NCBI GenBank assembly: GCA_016715505.1 | Contig: JADJZY010000011.1 | Coordinates: forward strand, 30,001-90,233 | Length of the DNA stretch: 60,233 nt | Origin: Bacteroidota bacterium | GTDB lineage: Bacteria; Bacteroidota; Bacteroidia; Chitinophagales; Chitinophagaceae | Direction of reading: 5' to 3' | Part shown: positions 35,886 through 44,681 of the stretch, piece after piece | How the letters are laid out: the number at the start of each line of letters is the position of its first letter | Position numbering within the stretch: the stretch's first letter is position 1 | Notes under the pieces: generated by a model | What the model saw: the letters and a program-made list of their open reading frames with translations, nothing else | What the model was told of the DNA's origin: nothing | Databases searched by the model: none | Made by a program: the position numbers and the translations under genes

Positions 35886-35893
35886 TAAGTTTG
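35886..35893 (+). promoter_or_regulatory. -7 box TAAGTTTG upstream of asd
   Basis: Perfect TAnnTTTG, 44 nt before the ATG at 35937. No -33 TTG at normal distance. Confidence 0.4.
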
Positions 35894-35936
35894 TGATGAA
35901 AACATTTCATCTCACAAAAATTTAAATGATATATCC

Positions 35937-36929
35937 ATGAAAGTTGCAGTGGTAGGTGCCACCGGATTAGTTGGTAGCAAAATGCTTGAGGTTCTGGCAG
36001 AAAGAAAATTTCCGGTAGAAACATTGATTCCTGTTGCCTCGGAAAAATCCATAGGGAAAATGGTATCGTTTCAGGGTAAAGAATACCCGGTTGTTTCGTA
36101 TCAGGAAGCCACGGCGCAAAAGCCGGATTTGGCGCTCTTTTCAGCCGGTGGGGCTACTTCCCTGTCTTTAGCACCTCTATTTGCAGACGCCGGTATTCGG
36201 GTTATAGATAATTCTTCAGCCTGGCGGATGGAACCACATATTAAACTGGTTGTACCGGAGGTGAATGGTCATGTACTCACCAAAGATGATTTCATCATTG
36301 CCAATCCAAATTGCAGTACGATACAAATGGTGATGGTACTGAAACCTTTACATTTAAAATATAGAATTACCCGGGTGGTGGTGTCTACTTATCAGTCGGT
36401 GAGTGGTACCGGTGTGAAAGCGGTTCAGCAATTACTCGATGAACGTGCCGGAATCAATGGACCTAAAGCATATCCGCATCAGATTGATTTGAATGCTTTG
36501 CCCCATATTGATGTGTTTATGGAGAATGGTTATACCAAGGAAGAAATGAAAATGATTTGGGAAACCAAAAAAATTATGGAAGATAATACCATTGCTGTAA
36601 CGGCTACGGCTGTGCGTATACCTGTGATGGGTGGGCATAGTGAAAGTGTAAATATTGAATTTGCCCATGATTTTGACTTGGCGTCTGTTCGTGATTTATT
36701 GTCAAATTTTCCCGGCTTGACCTTGAAGGATGACCCTGTTCATTTTGATTATCCGATGCCGATTTTCGCAGCGAATCGCGATGAGGTGTTTGTTGGCCGC
36801 TTACGAAGAGATGAATCCCAGCCCAATACCTTACATTGCTGGATTGTTTCTGATAATTTGCGAAAAGGAGCGGCAACCAATGCCGTTCAAATTGCAGAAT
36901 ATTTGATGCAAAAAGGCTGGATTGTTTAA
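35937..36929 (+). CDS. asd: Aspartate-semialdehyde dehydrogenase
   Basis: 330 residues. NADP-binding G-A-T-G-L-V-G at 7-13, the catalytic cysteine in I-A-N-P-N-C-S-T (C126), and the conserved R-I-P-V-M-G-G-H-S-E-S-V near 227-238 with the catalytic histidine. It reduces aspartyl phosphate to aspartate semialdehyde for lysine/diaminopimelate, threonine and methionine synthesis. The following small gene starts just after its stop codon and may be co-transcribed. Confidence 0.97.
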   Translation: MKVAVVGATGLVGSKMLEVLAERKFPVETLIPVASEKSIGKMVSFQGKEYPVVSYQEATAQKPDLALFSAGGATSLSLAPLFADAGIRVIDNSSAWRMEPHIKLVVPEVNGHVLTKDDFIIANPNCSTIQMVMVLKPLHLKYRITRVVVSTYQSVSGTGVKAVQQLLDERAGINGPKAYPHQIDLNALPHIDVFMENGYTKEEMKMIWETKKIMEDNTIAVTATAVRIPVMGGHSESVNIEFAHDFDLASVRDLLSNFPGLTLKDDPVHFDYPMPIFAANRDEVFVGRLRRDESQPNTLHCWIVSDNLRKGAATNAVQIAEYLMQKGWIV

Positions 36930-36945
36930 AGTACTACAAAGAACC

Positions 36946-37464
36946 ATGAATAGACTCATTTTTGTATTTGCTTGCTTGGGAATTACTTTAGTCACGCAAG
37001 CGCAGACCAAGGGCCGTCCTCAGTTTGTAGAAATCAAAGGCCTTGTGACCCAAACAACTGACTATTGTGGGGGAGCCAGGCCGAGTGAGGAAATTTTGGC
37101 AGAATTATCTAAACCCAAACCCCAGGCGAATCACATCATTTATGTTAAGTTAGGGTGGTTCAATGAAAGTGCTAAACCCGTTTATCGAAAAATTCGTTGT
37201 GACCAAAATGGACGATTCCGGATTAAATTGAGAGTTGGGGCTAGCTATAGTTTTCTGGATGAGTGGAAGGGGACTCCTTTTGTAGCTCCTGCCAATAGCG
37301 AATTTGTGACCTGGGATATCGCCTGTTTACGGGATCGCTATGCTCGTCCTGATTATCTTTTAAAAGTAAAAAAGAAGAACAATCCGCTGGTATCCATTCA
37401 ATTGCATAAGCCCTGTTTTTATAAACCCTATTGTGGTCAATATTCAGGTCCATTGCCCCCATAA
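36946..37464 (+). CDS. Secreted Cys-containing protein, unknown function
   Basis: 172 residues from the ATG at 36946; an overlapping upstream start at 36922 is less likely because the signal peptide begins at M-N-R-L-I-F-V-F-A-C-L-G-I-T-L-V-T-Q-A-Q. The mature part has Y-C-G-G-A-R-P-S-E-E near the N-terminus, K-I-R-C-D-Q-N-G-R-F, D-I-A-C-L-R-D-R and a final K-P-C-F-Y-K-P-Y-C-G. Cysteine pairs are likely, and beta-structure resembling carboxypeptidase-regulatory-like folds is possible. I do not know its function. It lies directly after asd. Confidence 0.75.
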   Translation: MNRLIFVFACLGITLVTQAQTKGRPQFVEIKGLVTQTTDYCGGARPSEEILAELSKPKPQANHIIYVKLGWFNESAKPVYRKIRCDQNGRFRIKLRVGASYSFLDEWKGTPFVAPANSEFVTWDIACLRDRYARPDYLLKVKKKNNPLVSIQLHKPCFYKPYCGQYSGPLPP

Positions 37465-37570
37465 CGGCTTGCTTTTTTCGGAGTTAAAAGATGATTTAAA
37501 TCAAGATTTTGTTGCCATAAAATGCCCAAATGCCTGTGGGTTGCGGGTTCATTCAACGAGCTTATTTTGC

Positions 37571-37589
37571 GATTGTCACGGGATTGTCA
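37571..37589. promoter_or_regulatory. Phased direct repeat GATTGTCA upstream of the haem-uptake pair
   Basis: GATTGTCA occurs at 37571-37578 and again at 37582-37589, an 11-bp period that puts both on one face of the helix, as at PhoB/OmpR-type boxes. A TACTTTTG -7 box follows 39 bp downstream. Confidence 0.35.
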
Positions 37590-37628
37590 TATTTCGTTTT
37601 GACAACTTTTAGAGCCTTCATTTGGAGC

Positions 37629-37636
37629 TACTTTTG
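37629..37636 (+). promoter_or_regulatory. -7 box TACTTTTG of the haem-uptake operon
   Basis: Perfect TAnnTTTG, 21 nt before the ATG at 37658. The nearest TTTG upstream is 27 bp away, longer than the usual spacer, which suits an activator-dependent promoter. Confidence 0.5.
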
Positions 37637-37657
37637 TGCCATAAAATAGTAAAAAAA

Positions 37658-38950
37658 ATGAAGAAAATTGTTACCTCTCTGATGATGATGATAGGCCTTG
37701 GGGCAACGGTCAAAGCACAAGTTCCGGCTTGGATAGAAGACTCTGTAAGTATTGCACCGGCATATGCCAATGATGTTTATTACAGTATGAAAAATGATGA
37801 GGTCCGAACAGAAGGCAACAAAAATTGGCATCTGGCTTTTTCACTGAGTATTGGAGACAGTGCCAGTGTGTGGGCCAATCATAATGGGGGCAATACTTTT
37901 GTACGCGTTTTTAATATCCACAAAGATTCTTCTCAATGGGCGAGTGTAACCTTAGCCGACACCGCAACGGGAGTTCTGGCATTCAACAATGATCAGGGTT
38001 GGTTTCAAGGTGCATTTAATGATATTCCCAGTGCAGATCCATTCAATTATGGGTGGGGGAAATATGAGCCAACAACGCATAATATCGTTGGAGATAGTTT
38101 ATTTATCGTGAGAGCCAATGGCATCTATTATAAATTGTTTATTCAAAATCTGGAGTCTATTCCGATGAAATGGACTTTCAAGGTAGGTGATTTTTCAGGA
38201 AATGATATGACCTATACCATCGATAAAACCCCGGATTTCACGAATCGTTTGTTTGCTTATTTTGATTTGGCCACCGGAGCTGATACCAATCGTGAGCCGG
38301 ATATCAACGCATGGGATATTCTTTTTACACGTTACACAACCAATGCACCGGGTAGCGGTCAGTTTCCTTTCAATAATGTTGTGGGGGTTTTAACCAACAA
38401 AGGCGTTAAAGCTGCACGAGCATCATTAATTCACGTTGATACGGCATTTGTTCAATATTATAATTACTCCAATAACTGGAACCCTGCTATTTCGGCTATC
38501 GGTTACAATTGGAAAGGTTTTGATCTGGGTACCAATACCTGGTTGATCGCAGATTCGAATTCATATTTTATTCAAGATAAACCGGGCAATTTGTATCAAT
38601 TACAATTCCTTTCTTTTGGCGGACAAAGCACCGGAAACATTAAATTCAGAAAACGTATGGTGGCACCGGTTGCTGTAACAGATGTGAATTCAACAGTTTC
38701 AAGATACGAATTCTATCCGGTACCTACACAATCTCAATTGTCGGTCATGCTTGATTCTAAAGAACATACGGATGCACAGTTGAATATCATTGATATGGCT
38801 GGAAGAATGATTCATTCACAAAAAATCAATATTCAATCCGGCTTAAATGCTTACCAGTTGTCTTTGGGACATTTGAGCAATGGACAGTATATCGTTCAAA
38901 TTAAAGGTCAGCATATTCAAATTGCTGAAAAAGTTCAAATCGAAAAATAG
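37658..38950 (+). CDS. HmuY-like haem-binding protein with T9SS sorting domain
   Basis: 430 residues from the ATG at 37658, chosen over 37622 because the signal peptide begins M-K-K-I-V-T-S-L-M-M-M-I-G-L-G-A-T-V-K-A-Q. There is no lipobox cysteine. The central part carries I-N-A-W-D-I-L-F-T-R-Y-T-T-N, the hallmark of HmuY, and the C-terminus from about 345 (F-Y-P-V-P-T-Q-S-Q-L-S-V through G-Q-Y-I-V-Q-I-K-G) is a type A T9SS sorting domain. HmuY of Porphyromonas binds haem and hands it to HmuR. The receptor gene starts 2 bp after this stop codon. T9SS export instead of lipidation is unusual for HmuY. Confidence 0.85.
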   Translation: MKKIVTSLMMMIGLGATVKAQVPAWIEDSVSIAPAYANDVYYSMKNDEVRTEGNKNWHLAFSLSIGDSASVWANHNGGNTFVRVFNIHKDSSQWASVTLADTATGVLAFNNDQGWFQGAFNDIPSADPFNYGWGKYEPTTHNIVGDSLFIVRANGIYYKLFIQNLESIPMKWTFKVGDFSGNDMTYTIDKTPDFTNRLFAYFDLATGADTNREPDINAWDILFTRYTTNAPGSGQFPFNNVVGVLTNKGVKAARASLIHVDTAFVQYYNYSNNWNPAISAIGYNWKGFDLGTNTWLIADSNSYFIQDKPGNLYQLQFLSFGGQSTGNIKFRKRMVAPVAVTDVNSTVSRYEFYPVPTQSQLSVMLDSKEHTDAQLNIIDMAGRMIHSQKINIQSGLNAYQLSLGHLSNGQYIVQIKGQHIQIAEKVQIEK

Positions 38951-38952
38951 GC

Positions 38953-41169
38953 ATGCGGTTAAGGGCATTCTTTTTTACAATCTTTTTATTGGCAGCATCC
39001 GGTGCGGGTGCTGCCGATTTATTGGTAAAAGTATTGGATGCCGAAAAAAAACAAGCACTGCAAGCCGCACAGGTCAAATGTATCTTACCAGCCGGTCAAA
39101 CCATTATGGGGCAAACGGATTCAAATGGGCAGTTTGTTTTAAAAAATGTGGTTTATCCGGTCCAAATACGATGTACATCGGTGGGCTATGCGGCTTTTAG
39201 CCATTCCATTTCTTTTGAACAAGTGAATCAATCGGATGGCAAGCATAATTATGAGATATTGCTCGAAAAAAATGTACAAAACATGGCTGAAGTGGTTGTT
39301 ACCGGGCAAATCGTTCCGGTTTTAGCCAAACAGTCTATTTACAAGGTGAATACTATTTCTTCTGAACAAATTACACAACGTGCTGCTGTGAACCTGGGCG
39401 ATGCTTTGGGATTTGAAATGAATCAATTCATCAGCAACGATAATATACTGGGTTCATCCACGAGTATGGGTGGTTTGGGCGGACAAAATGTAAAAATTCT
39501 CATTAATGGAGTACCTGTTTTGGGGCGTGAAAACGGAAATATCGATTTGGGTCAATTGAATTTGAACAATGTTAAACGCATTGAAATGATTCAGGGGCCG
39601 ATGAGTGTGATGTATGGTTCAAATGCACTGGGCGGTGTGATCAATTTGATTACGAACAGTCCACAAAAGAAACTCAACTTTGGTGTTCGAACTTATTTGG
39701 AAAGTATTGGTCGTTACAATTTCTCCGGATATGCCAGTTGGATGAAAAAAAATCATCAGTTTCAGTTGTCTCTGGCCCGTAATTTTTTTCAGGGTTGGAC
39801 ACCGGAAGATTCAGTGGACCGCTATCAGCAATGGAAGCCAAAAACCCAATACACGGCTGATTTGATGTATCATTATGCCCGCAATAAATTTAAGTTTAGT
39901 TATTTCGGGTCCTATCTCCATGAAAAAATCAGCAATAAGGGCGTTCCTATTGTGAATCCTTATGAAGGTTATGCCTTCGATGAATATTACAGAACAATGC
40001 GTCAGATTCATTCTGCAACGATTCAGATTCAGTTAAATGAGAAAGAACAACTTCAATTTATCAATAGTTACACGCCTTATACGCGAACGAAAAATCGGTT
40101 TAAGAAAGATTTGGTCACTCTGCAGCAATTTGAAACGCCCAGCGTAGGCGACCAAGATACTTCGCGATTTAATATGTTTAATCTGAGGGGGACTTTAACT
40201 TCCAAAAGACTGAAGAACACTGAAATATTAATGGGATATGAGTTCAGTCATGAAACCGGCAAGAGCTATAAATTGGCCGACATCACCCAGCAAATTTCTG
40301 ATCTGGGTTTATTTGGTTCCCTAAACTATCGTATTGGCAATTGGAATTTTCAGCCATCCCTTCGATACACCCTCAATAGTCAGTTCGGTAATTCATGGAG
40401 CCCGGCCTTTCATTCCAAATGGCATATTTCGGAGCGCACACAATTCAGGGCATCGTACGCCAGAGGATTTAGGGCCCCATCACTTAAGGAGATGTATTTG
40501 CAATTCATCGATCAGAACCATACAATACTCGGAAATCCTGATTTACAACCTGAAATTGGTGATCATGCCGAAATGGGATTGGATTATCAACATCCGCTGG
40601 AAGGGCAAAAGTCGCTGGGTTTTCACTTTACCTCCTATTACAATCATATCCGAAATTTAATTACGCTGGCGGTTTACAACAACCATGGCATATTACGCCA
40701 ATATCAAAATATTGAGCAGTACAGTAACTGGATTCAGAATTTACAGGTTAAGTTTTCTACCCCACGTTGGTCGATCAGTACCGGGGCCTCATACACAGCA
40801 GTTCAGGCTGCAGGTTTTGTACCGGAACATCAAATTTTTGAAACCGTATTTCAGGCCAACTATTATTGGAAATGGGCAGCAACCAATGTAAATTTTAACT
40901 ACAAATACAACGATAAACAGCCTGTTTTAAGTGTCGACAATCAGTTTTTTTATACTAATCCGATTCATATCGCCAATTGTAGTGTTCAGCGCTCATTCTT
41001 TGATCGACACCTGAGTGTACAGGCCGGGATGAAGAATTTATTCAATATCCAGAACAGTGCCTTGAACGGGGCTACCACCAATTCGGGAAGTGGACATTCA
41101 AATTCTACAGGAATGCAGGTTTTTCCAAGTCGAAGTATTTTCTTTGACCTGATTTACAACTTCAAATAG
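38953..41169 (+). CDS. TonB-dependent receptor, HmuR-like haem transporter
   Basis: 738 residues. Signal peptide ending A-S-G-A-G-A-A; a carboxypeptidase-regulatory-like domain about 22-110; a TonB-box-like V-V-V-T-G segment near 114; a plug (I-L-I-N-G-V-P-V-L-G-R, I-Q-G-P-M-S-V-M-Y-G-S-N-A-L-G-G-V-I-N) about 115-235; then the beta-barrel to the C-terminal phenylalanine-lysine. The barrel has F-R-A-P-S-L-K-E-M-Y-L-Q-F-I-D and N-P-D-L-Q-P-E, typical of haem and haemoglobin receptors. It is coupled to the HmuY-like gene, so haem or haemoprotein import is the best call; the barrel alone would not fix the substrate. Confidence 0.88.
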   Translation: MRLRAFFFTIFLLAASGAGAADLLVKVLDAEKKQALQAAQVKCILPAGQTIMGQTDSNGQFVLKNVVYPVQIRCTSVGYAAFSHSISFEQVNQSDGKHNYEILLEKNVQNMAEVVVTGQIVPVLAKQSIYKVNTISSEQITQRAAVNLGDALGFEMNQFISNDNILGSSTSMGGLGGQNVKILINGVPVLGRENGNIDLGQLNLNNVKRIEMIQGPMSVMYGSNALGGVINLITNSPQKKLNFGVRTYLESIGRYNFSGYASWMKKNHQFQLSLARNFFQGWTPEDSVDRYQQWKPKTQYTADLMYHYARNKFKFSYFGSYLHEKISNKGVPIVNPYEGYAFDEYYRTMRQIHSATIQIQLNEKEQLQFINSYTPYTRTKNRFKKDLVTLQQFETPSVGDQDTSRFNMFNLRGTLTSKRLKNTEILMGYEFSHETGKSYKLADITQQISDLGLFGSLNYRIGNWNFQPSLRYTLNSQFGNSWSPAFHSKWHISERTQFRASYARGFRAPSLKEMYLQFIDQNHTILGNPDLQPEIGDHAEMGLDYQHPLEGQKSLGFHFTSYYNHIRNLITLAVYNNHGILRQYQNIEQYSNWIQNLQVKFSTPRWSISTGASYTAVQAAGFVPEHQIFETVFQANYYWKWAATNVNFNYKYNDKQPVLSVDNQFFYTNPIHIANCSVQRSFFDRHLSVQAGMKNLFNIQNSALNGATTNSGSGHSNSTGMQVFPSRSIFFDLIYNFK

Positions 41170-41240
41170 ATATTTGTTTTTTTAATAAAATCTTTTGGCA
41201 CAATGTTTGAATTAACCTAAGTAGGGAAAAATAAACTACT

Positions 41241-41489
41241 ATGGGACACAGCAACAGCGAGATACTTTTTAATAAAAGAAATACTAAAACCCGAGTTGAA
41301 CAAACCGCGGTTACCGCCAAAAAAATTCTTTATATCCTGGAAGATACGAATGTGGCCCAAAAGATGGAGGATTCCTCTGAGTTGGTCAACCTTTATACCA
41401 AGCGGGTCAATAAGCCGTCACAAACCTTGGCAAAAAAAATCAATACCAATGATTTTAGGCCCTTCGAATTTTTGGTAAATCGAAACTAA
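41241..41489 (+). CDS. Small hypothetical protein
   Basis: 82 residues, basic and hydrophilic (M-G-H-S-N-S-E-I-L-F-N-K-R-N; K-P-S-Q-T-L-A-K-K-I-N-T-N-D-F-R-P-F-E-F). No signal peptide or membrane helix and no family I recognise. It is the only gene between the haem receptor and the ECF sigma factor. Confidence 0.5.
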   Translation: MGHSNSEILFNKRNTKTRVEQTAVTAKKILYILEDTNVAQKMEDSSELVNLYTKRVNKPSQTLAKKINTNDFRPFEFLVNRN

Positions 41490-41711
41490 GTTTCTATATT
41501 TACATCAAATACTTACACGGCGAAATAAATTTACCTGTTCTTTTTATTGCTTTTTATTGTCTGACATAAATTGTTGGCGGTATAAACAACAAAAAACAAT
41601 ATGATACTCAAACGAAATGGTCTGGGGAATCGTATTAAGAATAATTAATTTAACAACAGGAAAACGCCTATCGCATAGACTTCTACTTCACGGTTTTATT
41701 GTTTAACTCTT

Positions 41712-41727
41712 TAAACTTAGAAGTTTA
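41712..41727. promoter_or_regulatory. Palindrome at the sigma-factor start codon
   Basis: TAAACTT-AG-AAGTTTA is a perfect 7-bp inverted repeat whose last base is the A of the ATG. It could be an operator or an RNA hairpin that hides the start. Confidence 0.4.
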
Positions 41728-42308
41728 TGATTTCGTACAAACATCTCAGCGATGAAAAATTACTGGAACTCATTTCCAGCCACAATGAATCAGCAATAGC
41801 TGCACTCCTAGATCGTTATAAAAACAAATTTTACACAACAGCTTATCTTCTGGTAAAAGATCGATACATCGCCGAAGATATTTTTCAAGAGGCTTGTGTG
41901 AAGATTTTTCGTTGCATCCGCGAAGGAAAGTATAAAGATGATGGCAAATTTTTAGCCTGGGCGATTCGGGTAACCCGTAATTTGGCTATTGACCATCTCA
42001 GAGTGAGCAAAAGAATGCCAAAAGTGACTTTACCCGATGGTAAGGATATTTTTTCCGTATTAAATTTTGGAGAAGAAACCCGCGAGGATCATATCATGCG
42101 ACAACAATCATCATCGAGGGTGCGGAAAATGTTGGATCATATTTCATATGAGCAAAGAGAGGTGATTGTGATGCGATTATTTGGGAATATGAGTTTCAAG
42201 GAAATCGCGGAACATACTCAAGTCAGTTTAAACACAGCTTTGGGGAGAATGCGTTACGGTCTCATTAATTTGAGGAAATTGATGGATGAGAAAGGGATTT
42301 TGCTTTAA
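41727..42308 (+). CDS. ECF-type RNA polymerase sigma factor
   Basis: 193 residues. Region 2 spans about 22-92 (L-L-D-R-Y-K-N-K-F-Y-T-T-A-Y and D-I-F-Q-E-A-C-V-K-I-F), and region 4 about 133-188 (D-H-I-S-Y-E-Q-R-E-V-I-V-M-R, F-K-E-I-A-E-H-T-Q-V-S-L-N-T-A-L-G-R-M-R). Sigma factors of this class redirect RNA polymerase to a small regulon. There is no adjacent anti-sigma gene with a membrane helix; the small gene at 41241 is a weak candidate partner. The start codon is inside a palindrome. Confidence 0.93.
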   Translation: MISYKHLSDEKLLELISSHNESAIAALLDRYKNKFYTTAYLLVKDRYIAEDIFQEACVKIFRCIREGKYKDDGKFLAWAIRVTRNLAIDHLRVSKRMPKVTLPDGKDIFSVLNFGEETREDHIMRQQSSSRVRKMLDHISYEQREVIVMRLFGNMSFKEIAEHTQVSLNTALGRMRYGLINLRKLMDEKGILL

Positions 42309-42365
42309 CCGAAAATTTAAATCCCAACTATCATTTGGGGTTTTAGCGAATTTGCCTTTTTACTT

Positions 42366-44678
42366 TTATTCCAGCATCAAACTGGTTTCCATATTCGACT
42401 TTATTTTAAACTCCAATTGGCGGGTGCCTCTTTCAGGGTAGCGGGCATCGATCGGTATGACCATTCTATAAGCGCCTGGTTGTAGTTCAAACACCTGATC
42501 GGCCGGAACCCCATTCACACTGATTGTTTGAAATGTTGCATAGTCATCACCCAATTGCGATTGCAACATGATTTTGCCTTTTGGTTCCGTATTTTCAATC
42601 AATAACTTGCCCGGTTGTGCAATCTGAATTTCATATTGTACTTCAAAGTCCATGTAAACCACATGTTTCGTAACCGGTACTGTTAATATTTCAACATAAT
42701 ATGTGCCGGGTTCGTAATAAAAAATATCACTGCAGTTCTGATAAATCGTGGAACCTTCAGCAAAGCGACGGTTAACCACTGCTTTATAAGGCACCACTTT
42801 ATTGCGATCGCCCATGAGGGTAAAATACAAACTACCTTCTTTAACCTTGATATAAACCTTATTGACTTTATTGGCTTCAATCTGGATATTATTGGCATAC
42901 AAATTATTGGAACCCAAAACCACAAAGTTGTATAAGCCTTCCTGAATTGGCTGAGGATAAGGGTCTGCACCTTTCATTTCCCGTTTAAAGGTGTCGACAG
43001 CCTGATTTTTTACCTTATCCACCAATTGAATCATAGGTTTATATTTCGGATAGGTTTTACCATTTGGACCCAGGAAATAAACCTGAACCAATGTTTCCTT
43101 GGCTGGTTCAGTAACGAGTTGAAACTCCACATCACCCGGCATCGACTTCACCGGTGGTTTTGCGGCGATGCTATCCTTTTTGGCTGGCGGTTTAGCACCC
43201 GGCATATCCACCAAAATACTCACCTTTTGGCGCTTCCATTTTAATGGGTTGGATTTGGGAAGTGCATAGGCATATGAAACTCTTTTTGGATAAGGAATGC
43301 TGGCCAGAATTTTCAGTTCAGGTAATTTTTCAGGTGGGTCTAAAGCGATATTGACTTTCCCTCTTTTCCATTTCATTTTAGCGATACTCGAAGCTTTTTG
43401 TTTTTCAAGTTTAAAAGGAGCAGAAGCCATACGTAATATTGGAAATACCACGGTATCTCTTTTGATTTCCGGCTCATATCGGACAATCACTTTTGGATAC
43501 TTGGGTGACTTCAGTATTTTGGCCTTAAGAGTCTCTTTTTTAATTTTTAATGGCATTTGGCCATTCATCGTAAGATACGGAAAAACATCCGTGGTTCTGG
43601 GTATTTCCGTTTCATAGCGTATGATTACCTTTTTTCGGGGTGGATTCTGGATAGCAGCCACTTTTATGGATGCCTGACCTGTTTTCGTATAAATCCAACT
43701 GGGTTTAAATTTCAAAAATGGCATCACATCCGTTACTCGGGGGATGGCAATGGGTTCAACTTTTTTGGGCGGATCTGTCATTTCCCAAGCAATGATGACT
43801 GTAGGTCGTTTGGTAATGAGATACAGACCATTCATCATGGTTTTTGAAACACTTTTTTTCGGGTAAACCACCCATTGTAAGTAGCCTTCAATCAGGTCAA
43901 TTTTTCGCTCAACGGGAGGAATGATTTTCTTGATTACCGGCACGGAATCCTTCACAATAGGCGTATTTGAAAATTGTGTTTGTAGATTGAGCGATTTTGG
44001 TTTGTCCAGTATCGGACGGTGTGCATCCACGATCGTCTGAATGGCAACAGGAATATCCGTTGAAGCCATGACCGGAATATAATTTCCAATACAATCGTAA
44101 TAGCTTTTCATTTGGATATTCTGATCGAGTCCAATGATATAGGGGCGTACTTTGATTTTATTCTGCAAATATTTCCGGAAGGTTTCACACACATCTCCCT
44201 GACAACTTTCTCCGCCGTCATTGATTAATATGATGCTATAATCATATTGGGCGTCCATGCTCAATTCGTTTTCAGCGGCTTGCATCAGGCTGTAAGCGAT
44301 TGGCGAAAACCCCATTGCCTGAATATTTTTTAGGCGGGTTTTAATCTGATAGGCATTTTGAATATTAAAGGGGACTTCCAGACGGGTATCCGTACAGTTT
44401 TTTAACTGAGCAGGGTAAGTGGTTCCGTATGCCCTCACTGCAAATTCCACTTCATTGTTGATGGCATAAATACTGTCCACAATATTGAGCAGAATATTGG
44501 AAGCTACATCAAATCTTTTTGTGCCGCTTGTCCAATCGTAAGTCATGCTGGAAGAAGCATCCAATAAAAATAATATCCGGGTTTTTTTAACTTTGGTTTG
44601 AGCCTGCGCCGAAAACAGCACACCCATTGTGCACCCGCAAATAAGCAGGAGAATGTGATATAGACGGTAATGCCGCAT
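42366..44678 (-). CDS. Secreted VWA-domain protein with tandem repeats
   Basis: 770 residues. Signal peptide (L-L-L-I-C-G-C-T-M-G-V-L-F-S-A-Q-A-Q). A von Willebrand type A domain at about 33-222 has the metal-dependent adhesion motif D-A-S-S-S at 40-44 and N-D-G-G-E-S near 153. Residues about 292-497 are four to five degenerate repeats of 44-51 residues, each starting like K-V-I-I-R-Y-E and carrying P-R-T-T-D-V-F-P-type segments. A beta-rich C-terminus follows. The protein is probably surface-exposed or periplasmic and binds another protein. It starts 3 bp after the half-transketolase gene stops. Confidence 0.82.
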   Translation of the reverse strand: MRHYRLYHILLLICGCTMGVLFSAQAQTKVKKTRILFLLDASSSMTYDWTSGTKRFDVASNILLNIVDSIYAINNEVEFAVRAYGTTYPAQLKNCTDTRLEVPFNIQNAYQIKTRLKNIQAMGFSPIAYSLMQAAENELSMDAQYDYSIILINDGGESCQGDVCETFRKYLQNKIKVRPYIIGLDQNIQMKSYYDCIGNYIPVMASTDIPVAIQTIVDAHRPILDKPKSLNLQTQFSNTPIVKDSVPVIKKIIPPVERKIDLIEGYLQWVVYPKKSVSKTMMNGLYLITKRPTVIIAWEMTDPPKKVEPIAIPRVTDVMPFLKFKPSWIYTKTGQASIKVAAIQNPPRKKVIIRYETEIPRTTDVFPYLTMNGQMPLKIKKETLKAKILKSPKYPKVIVRYEPEIKRDTVVFPILRMASAPFKLEKQKASSIAKMKWKRGKVNIALDPPEKLPELKILASIPYPKRVSYAYALPKSNPLKWKRQKVSILVDMPGAKPPAKKDSIAAKPPVKSMPGDVEFQLVTEPAKETLVQVYFLGPNGKTYPKYKPMIQLVDKVKNQAVDTFKREMKGADPYPQPIQEGLYNFVVLGSNNLYANNIQIEANKVNKVYIKVKEGSLYFTLMGDRNKVVPYKAVVNRRFAEGSTIYQNCSDIFYYEPGTYYVEILTVPVTKHVVYMDFEVQYEIQIAQPGKLLIENTEPKGKIMLQSQLGDDYATFQTISVNGVPADQVFELQPGAYRMVIPIDARYPERGTRQLEFKIKSNMETSLMLE
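43188..43808 (-). repeat. Coding tandem repeats in the VWA protein
   Basis: Residues about 291-497 hold modules beginning P-T-V-I-I-A-W-E, K-K-V-I-I-R-Y-E, P-K-V-I-V-R-Y-E, G-K-V-N-I-A-L-D and Q-K-V-S-I-L-V-D, some with a common R-x-T-D-V-x-P-x-L segment. Similarity is visible at protein level only. Confidence 0.6.
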
Positions 44679-44681
44679 GTA

